The notes below the pieces were generated by a model. That model searched no databases and was not told where the DNA came from. It saw only the letters and a list, made by a program, of their open reading frames with translations. 64,000 nt of DNA from Glandiceps talaboti. Lineage: Eukaryota; Hemichordata; Enteropneusta; Spengelidae. Every line of letters begins with the position of its first letter. Position 1 is the stretch's first letter. Below are positions 51,031 to 64,000 of the stretch, piece by piece. The position numbers and the translations under genes are program-made. Where the stretch lies: NCBI RefSeq assembly GCF_964340395.1, contig NC_135555.1:9473931-9537930 (forward strand), read 5' to 3'.

Positions 51031-51050
51031 AATCCCACAATGCTTTGTGC
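51031..51050 (+). promoter_or_regulatory. ZNF143/Staf-like promoter motif
   Basis: AATCCCACAATGCTTTGTGC closely resembles the ZNF143 (Staf) binding site, whose core is CCCANAATGCNTTG and which is typical of animal core promoters. An E-box CACGTG lies just 5' (51020-51025). The motif is 180-200 bp upstream of a perfect splice donor, the spacing expected for a promoter and first exon. Confidence 0.45.
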
Positions 51051-51059
51051 GAAAGTGAG

Positions 51060-51233
51060 TATAGTTAGCTCCGTCGTGCATCTGGTGACAGAGCTGCACA
51101 CACCGTTAGTTCCCGTGTAATCGTTAAGAGATGTGAATGCGAACATAAATCCCAGTATTGTGTATTAAGGCTGGCTCGAACGTCAAAGTCTCCGAACATC
51201 GTTCAGAAAGTGTTTGCTTTGACCAGTACGCAG
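51060..51233 (+). other. Candidate 5' noncoding first exon
   Basis: Starts somewhere shortly after the ZNF143-like motif; the transcription start cannot be fixed by eye. It ends TACGCAG|GTGAGTG, a perfect donor. It is GC-richer than its flanks. It holds two minimal upstream ORFs (ATG TGA at 51131 and ATG CGA ACA TAA at 51137), which would tend to dampen translation. The downstream acceptor proposed is at 51893. Confidence 0.35.
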
Positions 51234-51590
51234 GTGAGTGAGTGAGTTAATGAATGAAAACCTTTCTTTACTTAGCTTTGTACATGCAAACAAACTAGGC
51301 ACACAACCTTTGTACGTATTAACATCAAACATTTGCAAAATGTACACATGTCGAGAGTACTATGGCAATTTGAATAAAACAACAGATATATTTATCTAAT
51401 GTTAATAATACATGTTCAGTTTGGACTTGGATGTCACCGCACCTGCAATGCGATGAACAGAGACGTTTAAACAAACTGCTTTGATGGCACGGTTCTTTGT
51501 ACGGAATACAAACGATGCAAACGTCAGCTGCAGCATATCACGAAATGGAATTTAATCAGAATAATAAATACAGGAAGCTCCTATATAAAA

Positions 51591-51681
<91 letters not shown>

Positions 51682-51893
51682 AAGTGGCGCTAATACAGAG
51701 CAGTTCACATTGGCGTTAACTACTCTTATTTGAAACATTTCATTGTATTGGTCGACTGCTAAAGTGCCAAAAACTACACCTTCCACGGTAAAAAAATCAA
51801 TAACTGTGTTTGCCAAATTGACTGCCAAAGAGGGTATAATAAGTGTAACCATTTTTGTACAAATAATTTGCTTTGAGTGACTGCTGCTGTCAG
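51234..51893 (+). other. Candidate first intron containing a TA microsatellite
   Basis: GTGAGT at the 5' end and ..GACTGCTGCTGTCAG at the 3' end. A pure (AT)n tract fills 51592-51676. Frames crossing that tract encode IY repeats and are not genes. Confidence 0.3.
51592..51676. repeat. (AT)n microsatellite, about 85 bp
   Basis: Pure alternating AT. Confidence 0.98.
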
Positions 51894-52151
51894 ATGTGTT
51901 GTGTTGGACATAAAATGTGTAAGATTATGGTGTCATCCCTATCTACACAACTTCATGATTCCATACCCGATTCACACATTCTCTTTTGTGAATGTGACAA
52001 TGAAGGCAAGTCGTTTCCTTGGAGACCGCTGCAATCCAATATAGTTAAGGTTTTTGTGCCTGGAAGGGTATACATAAAGAGTGAACCATTAGAAAAAATG
52101 TATCGACTTGAAACAGACAGCGAGGTTCTGAGAGTGAAGGCGAAACGATAA
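51894..52151 (+). CDS. Candidate small protein, 85 residues, function unknown
   Basis: The ATG falls exactly after the acceptor-like CTGCTGTCAG at 51893; the frame continues 7 codons further 5', so the start is a choice. The N-terminal part is Cys/Met-rich (MCCVGHKMCK). The middle has LFCECDNEGKSFPWRP and the C-terminal third is charged and protein-like (GRVYIKSEPLEKMYRLE, then DSEVLRVKAKR). IKSE fits a sumoylation consensus. No signal peptide or membrane segment. ATTAAA, a variant poly(A) signal, follows at 52167-52172. Together with the upstream promoter-like motif and donor this forms a plausible two-exon gene. No homologue is recognised, and the frame could be fortuitous. Confidence 0.33.
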   Translation: MCCVGHKMCKIMVSSLSTQLHDSIPDSHILFCECDNEGKSFPWRPLQSNIVKVFVPGRVYIKSEPLEKMYRLETDSEVLRVKAKR

Positions 52152-52166
52152 TGACAGAGAGACTGC

Positions 52167-52172
52167 ATTAAA
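52167..52172 (+). terminator. ATTAAA poly(A)-signal candidate
   Basis: ATTAAA begins 16 bp after the stop codon of the 51894-52151 ORF. A common variant hexamer, but frequent by chance in AT-rich DNA. Confidence 0.2.
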
Positions 52173-55100
52173 GTGAAGAATGATGGAGAATAGAAAATTA
52201 TATATGAGTGAAATTTTAGTGACAGGCGCCATCTTTATTGTCTTCAGAATAGGAGTAGAAGTTGGTAAATGAGAAAGGTTATTGCTGAAACTATGATGTC
52301 CTTTGTCAATCAAAAGATTGAAGTACCATACATTTTACTGTGTGAACTGCATTATACAGTACTGTATTGTAAAGGCACTGAACATTATTATATTGCATAT
52401 ACGAATACCATTCAATTTATCAGCAATATAAGTTAGTACATTTTGTATTGATCGACCACATTGACTCCAAATCGTTCCCACATATTCTCGCATGAAAAAT
52501 AACATTCCATTAACAGGCGGGTCAAATACAATTCAACTCCACGCAGAGCTATCTGAATGAATGTTTTCTTTGGTTTACTATTCGATGGTTATGTTTTGGC
52601 TTAAATACATCCGCAAAAGAAACTTAGAACTTAATACACACACTGACAGCAGTTCACACTGATGTGTTTTGAGTCTATAGGGAATTTAGATTCCATGGTT
52701 TGAGTTTTATGTAAACCTGGTGTTAAGTTACCTAACCGTGAAAGCAATCTTCTCGAATGTCATTAAAAGATGGAGGTGTGACAACCTCTGCGCTTTACAA
52801 ACTAGTGGTAATTTTCCACCTTATTACACTACAATATTAAATGTCAAATCAGAGCCATCATCGATTGTGATTGATGGCGTCCGAATCAGAACCTATTTTC
52901 GTTGTTTATGTCACAATCATTTTCACCTCTTTCAAGTATAACAGATAACACGAAAGGAGCACGATGGCTCCATGTGGACAAGATAGGACTACAGCCAATT
53001 TAAGAAAAACCGATCTATGATATTAGTTGAAGAAAATGTTAGAAGATTCTGAGTCGTGTTATACCATTCTGCTCAAAGCCAATTCGTTTCGTTTAAAGTA
53101 TTTCATTCTGAATTCGACTTTAATACATGGGTAAATCCTACCCTAACAACGAGAGATAATCGCATACACGAAATCAGACTTTACATGGCAGTCTATTTTA
53201 CAATCTGGAAAATTTTCAATGCTTTACAATTCCATTTCAAAGGTAGCATTTATTGCTTCTTTCTATCTCTGTCGAGCTGTCTGTGATTTTTACATCGCTT
53301 AGGATCATAGCAATTTGGTTAAATGCCATTGATGAATAGAGCTTTCTATTCTACCGTGGGAACGTATGTGTATGTGCTTTTTGTTGGATTTATATTTCCT
53401 GCATATTTTGTCGGGTTTTATTATTGGCAGCTCATGGAAAACGTGATATCCCGGGTGTTTTCTTCTGTCTTCTAAAATTGGCTATCCCTGTAAAGAAACG
53501 AGAATCTATCACTACTAATTGCAACCAACATGTGATAGCAATAGAGAGAAGAAAATGGAAATATAGAATTCTATTACGTATAGTCAATGTGTTCCTGATG
53601 TTGATCATTCTGTAGGACCCAATTAAAAACATTGACAACTGAAACAAGAATAGACTCACTTCCTCGTTAGCGAATGGCATCCTGATTAATGTATTTATCG
53701 GAAAATATCGAGTTACCTTGTAACTTAATAACACTAAATGTAGCAATAGAAAGGTAAATTAACAAGCTTTCATGCCCATGCATTAATAATGTCGAGTTAT
53801 CTGCTGAGCAAACTTAAATACCCTGTAGTTGTGATATCAAAAATATCCTTTTAATATGAATGAAATTTAAATTGCACTGAAACAATTCAATTTGTTTTCA
53901 TACTGATCATCAATCACTAGAGTATATTTGGACATATTTTAGCAACAGTTGTTCTAAAAATGGCCGGATTTCTCAATAGGTCCAACATGACCTCGTACTT
54001 TCGTTGTCTATCATTATGGACACGTGGATATTAAGGTATTAATACAACAAATTCATGAATGCGGGAGTCTTTTAGTATGCATACAGAATTTCACTTACAG
54101 CACATAGGCTATCATATATAGACAAAACAGGGGAGAGTCTTTTAAAAACAACTAAACACCATAGACTTCTACAGCCACCACAGCCCTGAAACTTGAAAAT
54201 TTGTGTTAGCTCAGTGTTATGCAAATAAATCGATACTTAAGAGCACTGTGTGGGTGTAGCTATGGACATAAGATGTATTCAATAGATCCAAACCGTCAAT
54301 GTCATTTCATTATAGATGGAACGATTGAGTGTTTGTGTATAGGATAGTTTTCATTATTTCATTTGATACACCTCCGATTTTAAATCAGACGGTGTCAATT
54401 AACAACTATACAATCAAAGTTTCTGAAGAAGACTCACATGAAATTCAAAGTAATTATATAAGCAATACTTGATCACGTTCTCAAATTGTTCATTAAGCCG
54501 TGAACACACTTTACCTGTTTCCAAGGCTGTCTTTCAAAGTAAGCCAACAAAATCACTGCTTTTTCTCCAGATCACAAAGTTTTGAGGTGCGCCTACAATA
54601 CATTTAACATAACTATTCAATCAGTTCGAACCTATTTTATTCATATAATTTCATTGAGTGTATCTTTAAAAAGATATATTTTTCTAATTCTGTCGTCCAA
54701 ATATGAGGAGAATAGATATCTTTAATATAATTTTGTTTTATTTTCAGCGGGTGCTATTTGACTACATAAATACGTGATTGACTGCAAGTAATTATACATA
54801 ACATAAATATGAAAATTGTCGTTTTTTCATATTTAGAAAGCAGGATATGTTACCATGTCTAATAATAGGGACTCATGTGGCGCATTTGAAGTTCAAAAGA
54901 ATTTCAAACTGTACGGCTATTGTAGATCTGTCGCTTTTCTCAATAGAAAGAACACCATGATAGGACTAACTACGTCGTTAGAAATTAGATGTCATTTATT
55001 GAAAATTGAAAATAACTGAGTCAAATGGACCGTAATCATCTGTCAAATTACAGTATTCTGGAGAGAAATTATTACTTTTGTCTCCCTCCGTGTATGAACC

Positions 55101-57867
55101 AATATGTGTATGTAGTGGTAGTGTCCCCATGGCGTTCGAGAATCAGCAGTTCCGCTGCGGCTCGTATGCATATGACCACCTAGCATTAAAAATCGCGTTT
55201 CTAAATACCTTGAAACCAAAGCGGTGACCTCCATCGATCACCATGGTATTCAAAGTCAAGTATTCAATGCTAGACGTCTCTTATAATGACGCCTTTCTGT
55301 TCAAGCTGGGATTCTCATCGCTGCTCAAACTTTTATATATAGCTCGATGCGCAAGATTTGAATCCCGCTATTATTTCTTTTGTAGGAATGTGCCTTTCCT
55401 TTCTATGATTATTTCCAAATCAAGTCATGATATGAAGAAACTCAATGCAACATACATTTCTACCCCCCCCCCCGACTTAATCTTTTAAAATTTCAAGATG
55501 GTTTCTGAAATAAGTTCTTTGTAAATGTTATTTCAGTTTTAATTTCATATATAACCTGATCAATTATCGAATTGTCAGCCAGAGATGATAAACATAATCG
55601 ATCAATTTCTTCAGTTCGCGTGACTGTTTGTTTTTTCATCTTGTTGTTGTCCTTTGTACAAAATATGGTTGCAAATGGTACGTATGCTCATTAAGGAAGG
55701 ACACATTACTGGATATTATTCTACAAGTTATCAAATTTCGCTTATAAAACACAAATCGTTCGATGTCGTTCTTTTATCATGCTGTGAAAACGCCATATGG
55801 TTTATTTGTTCTATGCCTCCTACAAACTCTGAACAACGTGATGGTTTCTATTACTAACGTCGACCCATTGCACGCCAGTTTTCAAAAGGTTATGTGGAGG
55901 TTATTGTCGTCTGTACATGCCGTGGCCTACAGCGCAACAATTCGCTTAGGTGTGCGGCTTTGCCGTATTGAAATAGTAGTGTATTACTTACCTTGATTGT
56001 TGCTCTTTACTTTCTATGTAGTAGTGCTAGTTAATATGCCACTGTTATTTTTATGGACAGTCGTTGAGAATGTGTTATCGAGCCTTCAATCTGGATCTCT
56101 TGTGCGAATATTATATTTATGCTTCAAATGAAATAAAACAGTGTTGCCATACTTTTATACAGCAAATGGTATGTACAGCGACGAACAGTACTTATCAAGT
56201 TCGTGAATGCTATGATTTATACGTTATGTATGCAGTAATGCAATGGTATTTGCGATCATTACTTGAGGTGGTTTTCAGACGCTCATTACATGACGAATAT
56301 ATTCATAAATGATATTGGAAACTGACCTTTTTGCACTAACGATAACACTGAAGTAATATCACAAATCTAATTATTGCTTTCATCAAAATGCTCTTTCAAA
56401 AATGAATATATACGAATATATAATGTTGTGACCATACAAAGCTGCAAACTACTACAATACTTATCAATAAAATTGCAACGAAATATGGGTAGTGTAAATG
56501 ATACCGTACCTATTAATCAGCATGGCAAAGGAACGTAATTTCAAATAATTTGAATTATATTTAGAACTTGATAACACTAGATCGTCCCACTTACACTTTC
56601 CGCTTTGCGCCACCATATGTCATAATGATATGCCTCATTTCTATAATATCTTGTGACTTGTTGCTATTATATAGGTCATTGAAGGTGAAATCCTGTTGAT
56701 TACTCGTCTTTTACAAGAAAAGATGTTATATTGAATGTTCAAATTGAAACAGCATTTTCATAAATATCTACTTTAAAAACTGTTGAATAGATTAGTTTCA
56801 AATTCAAATGCTATACAATGACCTGTAAAAGTATGACTTGTTCAGTTTATAACGAAGCTATTTTGTACGCCAAATTGAACAATTTGTGTTTCTGATGTTT
56901 TCGACATTCCCACGTAGCGCTCTGAATGATATAGTCACAGTCTGTTTATTGTAGTTATGGTAAACATTATCTCAAATCAATTTTATTCAGTTTATCCGGA
57001 ACATGAGAGCACTCTCTTTGTATGATTAGTTTTGAATGTAATTTAAGTATACTTTAGAGTATGGAGACGAATGCAAAACTTCAGCCATGTAATACCGTGG
57101 ATTAAGACAACAGACTGATACTTTATAGTAGTTATAGCCTCAACTACTTCAATTTGAAGTGCTAATCTAGCAACAGTAAGGAGATTTAGTACGCGTTAAG
57201 TCGAATCACCATAATCCTTTTAGGTGCTAAGTTGCCGATAAAGGCTAGAAGACGTACCCACAACTACAATTTCTGCCATCGATCAAAATCAATCACATTT
57301 AAAATCCCTGTAAAACATTTCCCGTTATCAACCACTTTGAGAAAGATATGCGGCCTATCAACATCAACCGATACCTCGCTTGACAAATGTTTTCATGTTC
57401 CCATGGGAACATGGGACAATTAGGAAAATCTTTTCCAAGCCGTCACTTTTTGACACGATATCTTATGAACGTTTGACTAAGTGTACCTTTGCAATTGTCG
57501 ATCATATAGAGATTACTGTGTTTCAATTGCGCATAACTGACGAAGGCAGATTGGATAAGTCTTCAACATCGGCCATATTGGTGCCGATGTAGATGCGATG
57601 TTATGTTGTCAGTGACCAGGTGTTTTTAAGTGATCCCCTGATTTCTTTTGGAGATATGAGTCTCTTTATGTAAGGGAATACTATTATCATGCTCGCAAAT
57701 CGTCAAAATTAATAGGAATCCTGCTTTAGTTTTATAAGTTTCTATGATTTCGCTTTGATAAACAACTTATATGTGCCAAAGGATTTTCGTAATCAGAGAA
57801 TATTGAATTGGATATGGTATTCGGAACTTATTAGGCAGGTTGTACTGAATGTCATGTACGTTAGTTT
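52173..57867. other. AT-rich noncoding stretch, mostly unique
   Basis: Includes a C9-10 run near 55464, a perfect 20-bp palindrome (57394-57413), a 104-codon hydrophobic minus frame (53432-53746) and a good minus-strand donor AAG|GTAAGTA at 55992 with a 35-nt open piece. None is enough to call a gene. Confidence 0.5.
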
Positions 57868-58135
57868 GAATGAGGGAGTGAGTGAGGGAGGGAGTGAGTG
57901 AGTGAGTGAGTGAGTGAGTGAGTGAGTGAGTGAGTGAGTGAGTGAGTGAGTGAGTGAGTGAGTGAGTGAGTGAGTGAGTGAGTGAATGAATGAATGAATG
58001 AATGAATGAATGAATGAGTGAGTGAGTGGGTGGATGGGTGGGTGGGCTTTTGAGTGAATGAATGAATGAATGAATGAATGAATGAATGAATGAATGAATG
58101 AATGAATGAATGTATGAATGAATGAATGTATGAAT
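57868..58135. repeat. Long (GAGT)n / (GAAT)n microsatellite
   Basis: (GAGT)n to about 57981, then (GAAT)n, a GGGTGGAT-type degenerate middle, and a second (GAAT)n block. About 265 bp in all. The GAGT-to-GAAT change is a single transition spread through the array. Confidence 0.97.
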
Positions 58136-61100
58136 GACTAAAAAGAAATGTTACAGCACTGATAGTCGATATACGTACACTACAATATAGGAAGGACTTA
58201 AAATAGGCTGTTCTATGTCATCTATGCATTTTAGTTTAGGAAGAGTATTATTGCATTATTTATGGGGGAACCGACATTGATCTCAACACTAAACATTGAA
58301 AATGTCCAAGGTATTTTTCACGTGTTATGAATCAATGTCCTTGCAGAATGGGTTATATTGTGATAGATACATATGCTCATTGATGGATGCTATCTTCATT
58401 TTGACAAAACGGTAATTCCAGCTGTCAAAGTAGAGAGTTTCTTATTAATCCTTAGTCCTGTCCATCAAATTCTAAGCGTCATTAGTCAGTGCAGTGAAAC
58501 TCGTGTTCAGAAATCTCCATTAAAATACGTTCACCCTATAGATCTTCTTTCATTGACTGCCACAATTGAATTGTATGACAGTCGTTTTAATCATTATCCT
58601 TGAATTTCAGAGTACCGTAGAAGAGTTATCGAATGTTTCATTATATCAAAGGTTGACAAAAAGAAGACCTCTTTAGAACAGTGTGCACGTCCCTGTAAGA
58701 AAATAGCGAACCGTGAAAGGCTTCGATATTTTTTCATTTGTAAGACGCAGAGACTTTTGAATTTTTGTATGGAGTGTTGTAATAAAACTGCCCCATACTT
58801 GTGTTTTCATCGAAAAGATTGGTTTATCGTTTTATACCTATGTTTCCTAATGTTGTCTTCTCGTTAAGGGTTTCTCGTATACTTCGTTTTAATAACTTCT
58901 AATTTTCAAGCGAGAGTCGACATGACATGACATCACCATCTCTTGTCTGATCATCGGTTGTCATTTGATTTCATAATTTATTTATACATAACTTCTTAAC
59001 TTGAAGGGGGTGTCCTGCGAATGTTTCCCATAAAATGGTCATGGTCATATATTTCAACTCATATTCGCCCATAAAGCAGTCCCTTTTCTAAGGCGAGCCG
59101 CCGATCGTTACAAGAGCGACCAGTTAGTGCCGAGGCCTGCAAAGTGCATGTAGATTGATTTATTTTGTATATTTGAAATTAACTTTTCTTGATTGTGTTT
59201 GCCCCAAAATATCTACAATATGGTAACTATTTCCTTTACTCTATATATTTCTCTGAATGCACATACACGTAGTTCGTGATTACAAGAACTCCAATGCATT
59301 ATATAAATGGCTTTGCCGGTTATTCTCAAATACAACATTGATCGTATACGCACTTGAGTTTTTGATCATATCGAATTGCAATATCGTTGAAACCGTACCA
59401 ATTAAAAACAATAATGATAATGTTAGAGTAATTTTCTCAAACAAATCCCTCTGCGTCATTGAAATATTTTTTTTTATATATTACCTAATGCTATGCCAAC
59501 ATATATGTATACCCTGTGGTAAAGAACACACAGTACATTGTTTTCTTTCAGTCGTAAGGATATCACGGGTTTTTACTTCACAACGTTGATTGTTCTTGCT
59601 AACGTTACCATAATGTTAAGGACGTATTTTGCATTGCCTTATTTGCCAATATGCATCGTCCACCATATGGTCAAAAGACAGCTTCACTTTACATATAATT
59701 ACACCTATACAATTTTTGGGTCAGATAAAATCAGGTCAACACCTACATAAACAATTGTATTTGAACATCTGATAAGAGTTGAATTTTAACCTTCGTCTGA
59801 TTAATCAATTTCAGATGACAACTGTAACGTTAACTACTACCAGATGCTCTATTTTACGCCATGTATAGGGCGCACCAAATTGACAAAGTCAGATGCTATG
59901 TATAATGTTTTGGATAGCTTTAGGAATACTCAACCCCTTCCAAAGAAAGATTAAAATGCTTCGTATACGTGACAAAACACAACGTTATGCTGAGACATTT
60001 TGTGTGAGATTTACCACGAGTCCTGGTGCCTGGGGAAAGCGAAACAACACTATTCTTGTCGGTCTTCTCTTCTCATTTCTCTCTTTCTTGATAGTTTTAG
60101 GTGAAAACTATGTGTAAAGCAAAGCTACTTTGAAAATGTTCAACATCTACTATTATATCATTCTCTCTATATATCGCAAAGAAAGCTTTACGGTAGCTTG
60201 TGATGTGTGTTTTGAAATAATTATTAATAATGGAAGAAACTACGATGAGTGATATACAGATTTCATTTCTCAGTGACAGTCCAATACATTAAAGCATTCG
60301 AAACACATTGGTGAAGAATTTAGCTGGGAGTTTTAATAGTAATGTCGTTTGTGTTATCATAGCCTAGTTTATACTATATCACTCTGTGATATAATTAAAA
60401 GCTTTAACAAGAAATTTATTTGTGAGTAAACTGGTATATATTTCAAGACAAGCCACATTTACCGTGTCAATTGATTTGCTTAGTTATCAGACAATCAATT
60501 TATAGAGTACACAATGCGGAGAAATATCGATTGCTTTCGCAATTGAACTCACTCTTTGAATAAAAAATTGCTATGAATGCTGACAAAGGCTCAAATGGCG
60601 TTTGAAGTAATTATGAGATCTTCATCTGCCAAATGCAGTTGTTAAATGTGAAAAACTACACGCCTGATAATCGAAGGTTGATGAATATTATGATTATTTT
60701 GTAGACTCCATACTAGTTCTATTGATAATTTTATACATAATAAGCAACGTTTTCAATCACTTTGGCATGTTAAATTGGTCTGTATTGAAGAGCATAATCT
60801 TTCAATTAAAACATTAATTCTGGATGAAAGCCATTTATCATTTTAAATAAAATGCTAAAGAAGGGTGCGATAAGCGTTAATACTGTAATCGACATCCATT
60901 GAATGAGACACAAAGAAAGTGATGAATGTTTGCCATGAGACGTAATCTCCCTGAAAAAAACTGAACTCTTTAGTCGGTTATATCAGCAACATTAAAAAAT
61001 TATGAAAGCTGTGTTCAGAACCATTACTCTCTTTAATCGCCTTTGAATGGCGTCTTGAATTGACAATCCCAAAGTCTAGCTCCTATTATGACTAATGGAT

Positions 61101-64000
61101 GGATCAAAGGTTATCGCATCGCCATGATTTATGCTCATTGTGTAGTGACATGTTAATACATATCTATTCACAAAGAATCGTCAACATCAAATAAGACCTA
61201 AATCAAATGGTCTCAATTAGGCTATATCAAGAGTAACGTTTGATGTCATTTACACCCAGTACAGGGCAAGTTTAATCAGCCCTCAATTATTGATTATACC
61301 ATTGCTGTAATCTTCTTTCTCATACCTTAATGTCATCAATCTACTTTTTGTACAACTAATGTCACCAACATCTAATACTTTGGGGAAGACGTAGTCATCA
61401 TCTTCTCTATTTTCTGTAAGCCTTAAAAATTGCCCCCTTAATCGTAGAATTAGTAAAGTCTGTATCGTCTTGATTCGATATTCCTGAAACCTTATGGACA
61501 TTGCAATAATAGATTATATTGCTGCCAGTACTCAGTACTGTAAGTCTGTTAGGTTTAGGGTTTTTAAGCAGTGCGATCAACAAACATGATAGCCGGACGA
61601 CCCTGTTGGAATGATGAGCTTTCGTGTCATACTTTATGTAGACCGTAAGAACCCTGTATTCGTATACCTCATCAATGCCTTATGCTATTTACCCTATCTG
61701 CGCAATGCGCTGCTAGGCAACCATATACAGTCAAAATCACAACTTCAGGTGGTTTCTCAGATCATCAGACCACCAATTATTTTACCAACCGATCAATCCA
61801 GCATGTTATCAATTACTGAGTCGAACATACTAAAGTTGCGTGTGCTAGTCGTGTAAAACCTTGTTTAAACGTAACTAAACTAACCTAAAAGTTTAAACTT
61901 TGTCGTAGAATATAGCGTCTGTAATATCATAAGAAAAGTGCAAACATGCAATTTACAGAAACATTTCCCAAAACGATGAAAATATTTATGACATTTCCTT
62001 ATCGATCAGTATGGAAAAACAAATCATGCACTATTTGTGTTGTTTTCTAGGCATTTAACCTACCCAAGTGTTTGCTGTATTGGCATTATCACGTCCATCG
62101 TCCCAAACAAACTAAACTTTCCTACTTGTCTTGGCGAATTTTCAAAGTGGTAATCACTTACCTGAAAGACGTTTATTGGTTGTCTAAGGTGTTGATTTTT
62201 ATATGCAAAATTGAGTATGAGAAGTGGACGTGCGTTATTTGTTTCGTGGATACTGAAATTAAAAAAAAACGAGTTCTCATAACGTGAACACATATAACCA
62301 CTAAGCAATAATACAAAAATGCACAGTGTAAATATTTATTTTATGTACACGTAGCATTTGCCTGAATGCGCCTTCATGCTACCACATAGAGAAAACTCAC
62401 TTATTAACCGTCAAACAAGAACTATCCATCCTTCTTCTAGATAATAACGTAATTGTTTCTTATTTTCGTTCGCTAATTTATGACTTTTGTCATAAAACTT
62501 TTAAGCATCATTTATACTGCCTTAAAGGGCTTTCTTTCTCAAGTAAAGTCATCAGAAAATAAGTGTTTCTCCTGGCATAATTAGAATTTATCTTAACTAG
62601 GAAAGTTCTCTTAACCATATCATCTGTACCTTGGGGCAATGTTATTGGCATGGCAAGATTTATAATTAACTCCCTGTCGACATATAATAACTACTATATC
62701 ATTATAACTGTACTTCGTTATCTTTGTCTGCTATCAGTTATGGCTCCGTAAATGTTGTACATGTATCTAAGGTTAACATAGAAATGTTTCACATCAAAAG
62801 CAGCGCAGATTATATCCATGGTGATGTCACATCATTTAGGTTTAATTCTAAGTTTAATGTTAATTTACTATTACCCGTCACATTTTTGGCAATGTATGTA
62901 TTATTATTAATATTATATACTTTATGTACGTAGTAGAGTTCAAAGCGCACGTGTCTCTGTGCGTTGTTTAGCTAAATCACTACTTTGAAAGGAATGTTCA
63001 CCAAGTCGTCAAACCATTCATAACGTAAACGTCAGCAATAGGAATTGATTAAATTAATTTTACAAAGTAACAATGACAGTTGATGTCATTAAGTCCCATT
63101 CAGTTTTCATTTTAAAATGATATTTCTATATGAAATATACAATTACAGTTGATTAAAATATGTTATTAAAATAATGATTCATCAAAATATCACATCGTGT
63201 ACGTATATGTTTTTGAACGCACATTCTGTGGTCTGAAGAGTTCGTTGCAAACAGTTTTGCGAATTTCTCTAGGAGTCATCCTATTAAAAATCGTCACGTG
63301 CGCCAAAAGCTTGCCAATTAATCAAAATGATATCTAGACAATAAAGTTGAAATTGCCTTCCATTTATTAAGATTCGGAGACTGAACATCTGTACACCTGC
63401 TATGTATAACACGGGTGTGACCTGTTCACATAGTATGCTACCCATAGGCACACACTACTTGAACACAATCACGACAGTACATTTTCAACTCTAGCAACAC
63501 AAGGGAATTTGGCTCAGGCTGCTATAAAAATAGATGGCATTATACTTCAATTATATTCTTGTATCAGGTGGAATAATACACATGGTTAGATGCTATGGTG
63601 ACAAATTACAGTCAATTGTATAGAGAGTTGGTGAGAACAAAAGGTTCTCTTGCAGATATTCTAAGTATGCAGATACACTTACAGCAACATGAATGATTGC
63701 CAATTTTGACGCCATTCATGCATAGTATCATTGCGTCTGAAATGCCCATGTACTTTTGAATAGTAACACATTAGATTATCTTTCGTGAAATATATACAGG
63801 GATTACCATTGCGCCATGTCATCAATATTTTCCACTGACAGAGATAATGATATACAAAGAGAATTACTTAATCATTCATATCATCAAACCTGAATACGTG
63901 ATCGTGATAATGTCACTTAATGACATCGCAGTGATTACGTATCTACAAAGACGTGATTAAGTTACGTAATAATCAATTTCTTTTTTAAAAATGTACTAGT
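58136..64000. other. AT-rich noncoding stretch to the window end
   Basis: No gene, RNA or transposon recognised. 59090-59150 is a short GC-richer patch. A pyrimidine tract at 60057-60095 inside a 74-codon + frame resembles an intron 3' end (CTTTCTTGATAG). The 110-codon + frame at 59257-59589 has chance-like composition. Confidence 0.5.

Noticed and set aside
51497-51852. IY-repeat frames on both strands
   Set aside because: Translations of the AT microsatellite.

Overview
The window reads as gene-poor nuclear DNA of an animal. It is AT-rich on both strands and dense in tetranucleotide, dinucleotide and trinucleotide microsatellites. It holds several families of short non-autonomous DNA transposons and one tRNA-derived SINE. 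There are no long open reading frames and no operon-like or bacterial features. The SINE has an (ATT)n tail and a 3' part ending in a 'gcgctatataag' motif, of a type I associate with marine invertebrates, probably an invertebrate deuterostome such as a hemichordate. That is an impression from memory and not a firm identification.

The best-supported content is mobile DNA. Four copies of one ~380-bp terminal-inverted-repeat family lie at 10795-11151, 31178-31939 (interrupted), 31303-31685 (nested inside the previous copy, reversed) and 39320-39631. They start GGCC/GGTC and are flanked by 3-bp duplications (TTA, TTA, TCA, TAA), which points to PIF/Harbinger-type MITEs. Three other hairpin or foldback elements lie at 1616-1775, 15202-15318 and 24637-24784. 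A further TIR element lies at 39703-39981. A complete SINE with a candidate 12-bp target duplication occupies 15448-15810. A head-to-tail pair of ~344-bp repeats ending in an ACAG tail is at 12388-13103, and a truncated non-LTR retrotransposon 3' end is at about 27722-27807.

No gene can be named. The best gene candidate is on the + strand at 51-52 kb: a ZNF143-like promoter site (51031-51050), a probable 5' noncoding exon with a perfect CAG|GTGAGT donor at 51233, and an 85-codon ORF (51894-52151) directly after a splice acceptor, followed by ATTAAA. Minus-strand candidates that are phase-compatible and cysteine-rich lie at 24998-25053 and 19778-19888. Possible further minus-strand exons lie at 41695-41730 and 36986-37120, and a possible first coding exon at 8896-8969. 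If any are real, the window is mainly large introns plus intergenic sequence. All of these exon calls were made by eye and need transcript or homology support. The search also gave overlapping candidates on opposite strands, so its false-positive rate is clearly not small.

Layout: 0-10 kb, microsatellites, the 160-bp hairpin and a dispersed repeat pair. 10-16 kb, MITE copy 1, the ACAG-tailed dimer, a CACGT-type pentanucleotide array, a hairpin and the SINE. 16-27 kb, mostly unique sequence with candidate small exons and one hairpin. 27-40 kb, a LINE tail, the nested MITEs, a decayed foldback, MITE copy 4 and another TIR element. 40-51 kb, unique AT-rich DNA with microsatellites. 51-52.2 kb, the candidate promoter and gene. 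52-64 kb, unique AT-rich DNA with one long GAGT/GAAT array.
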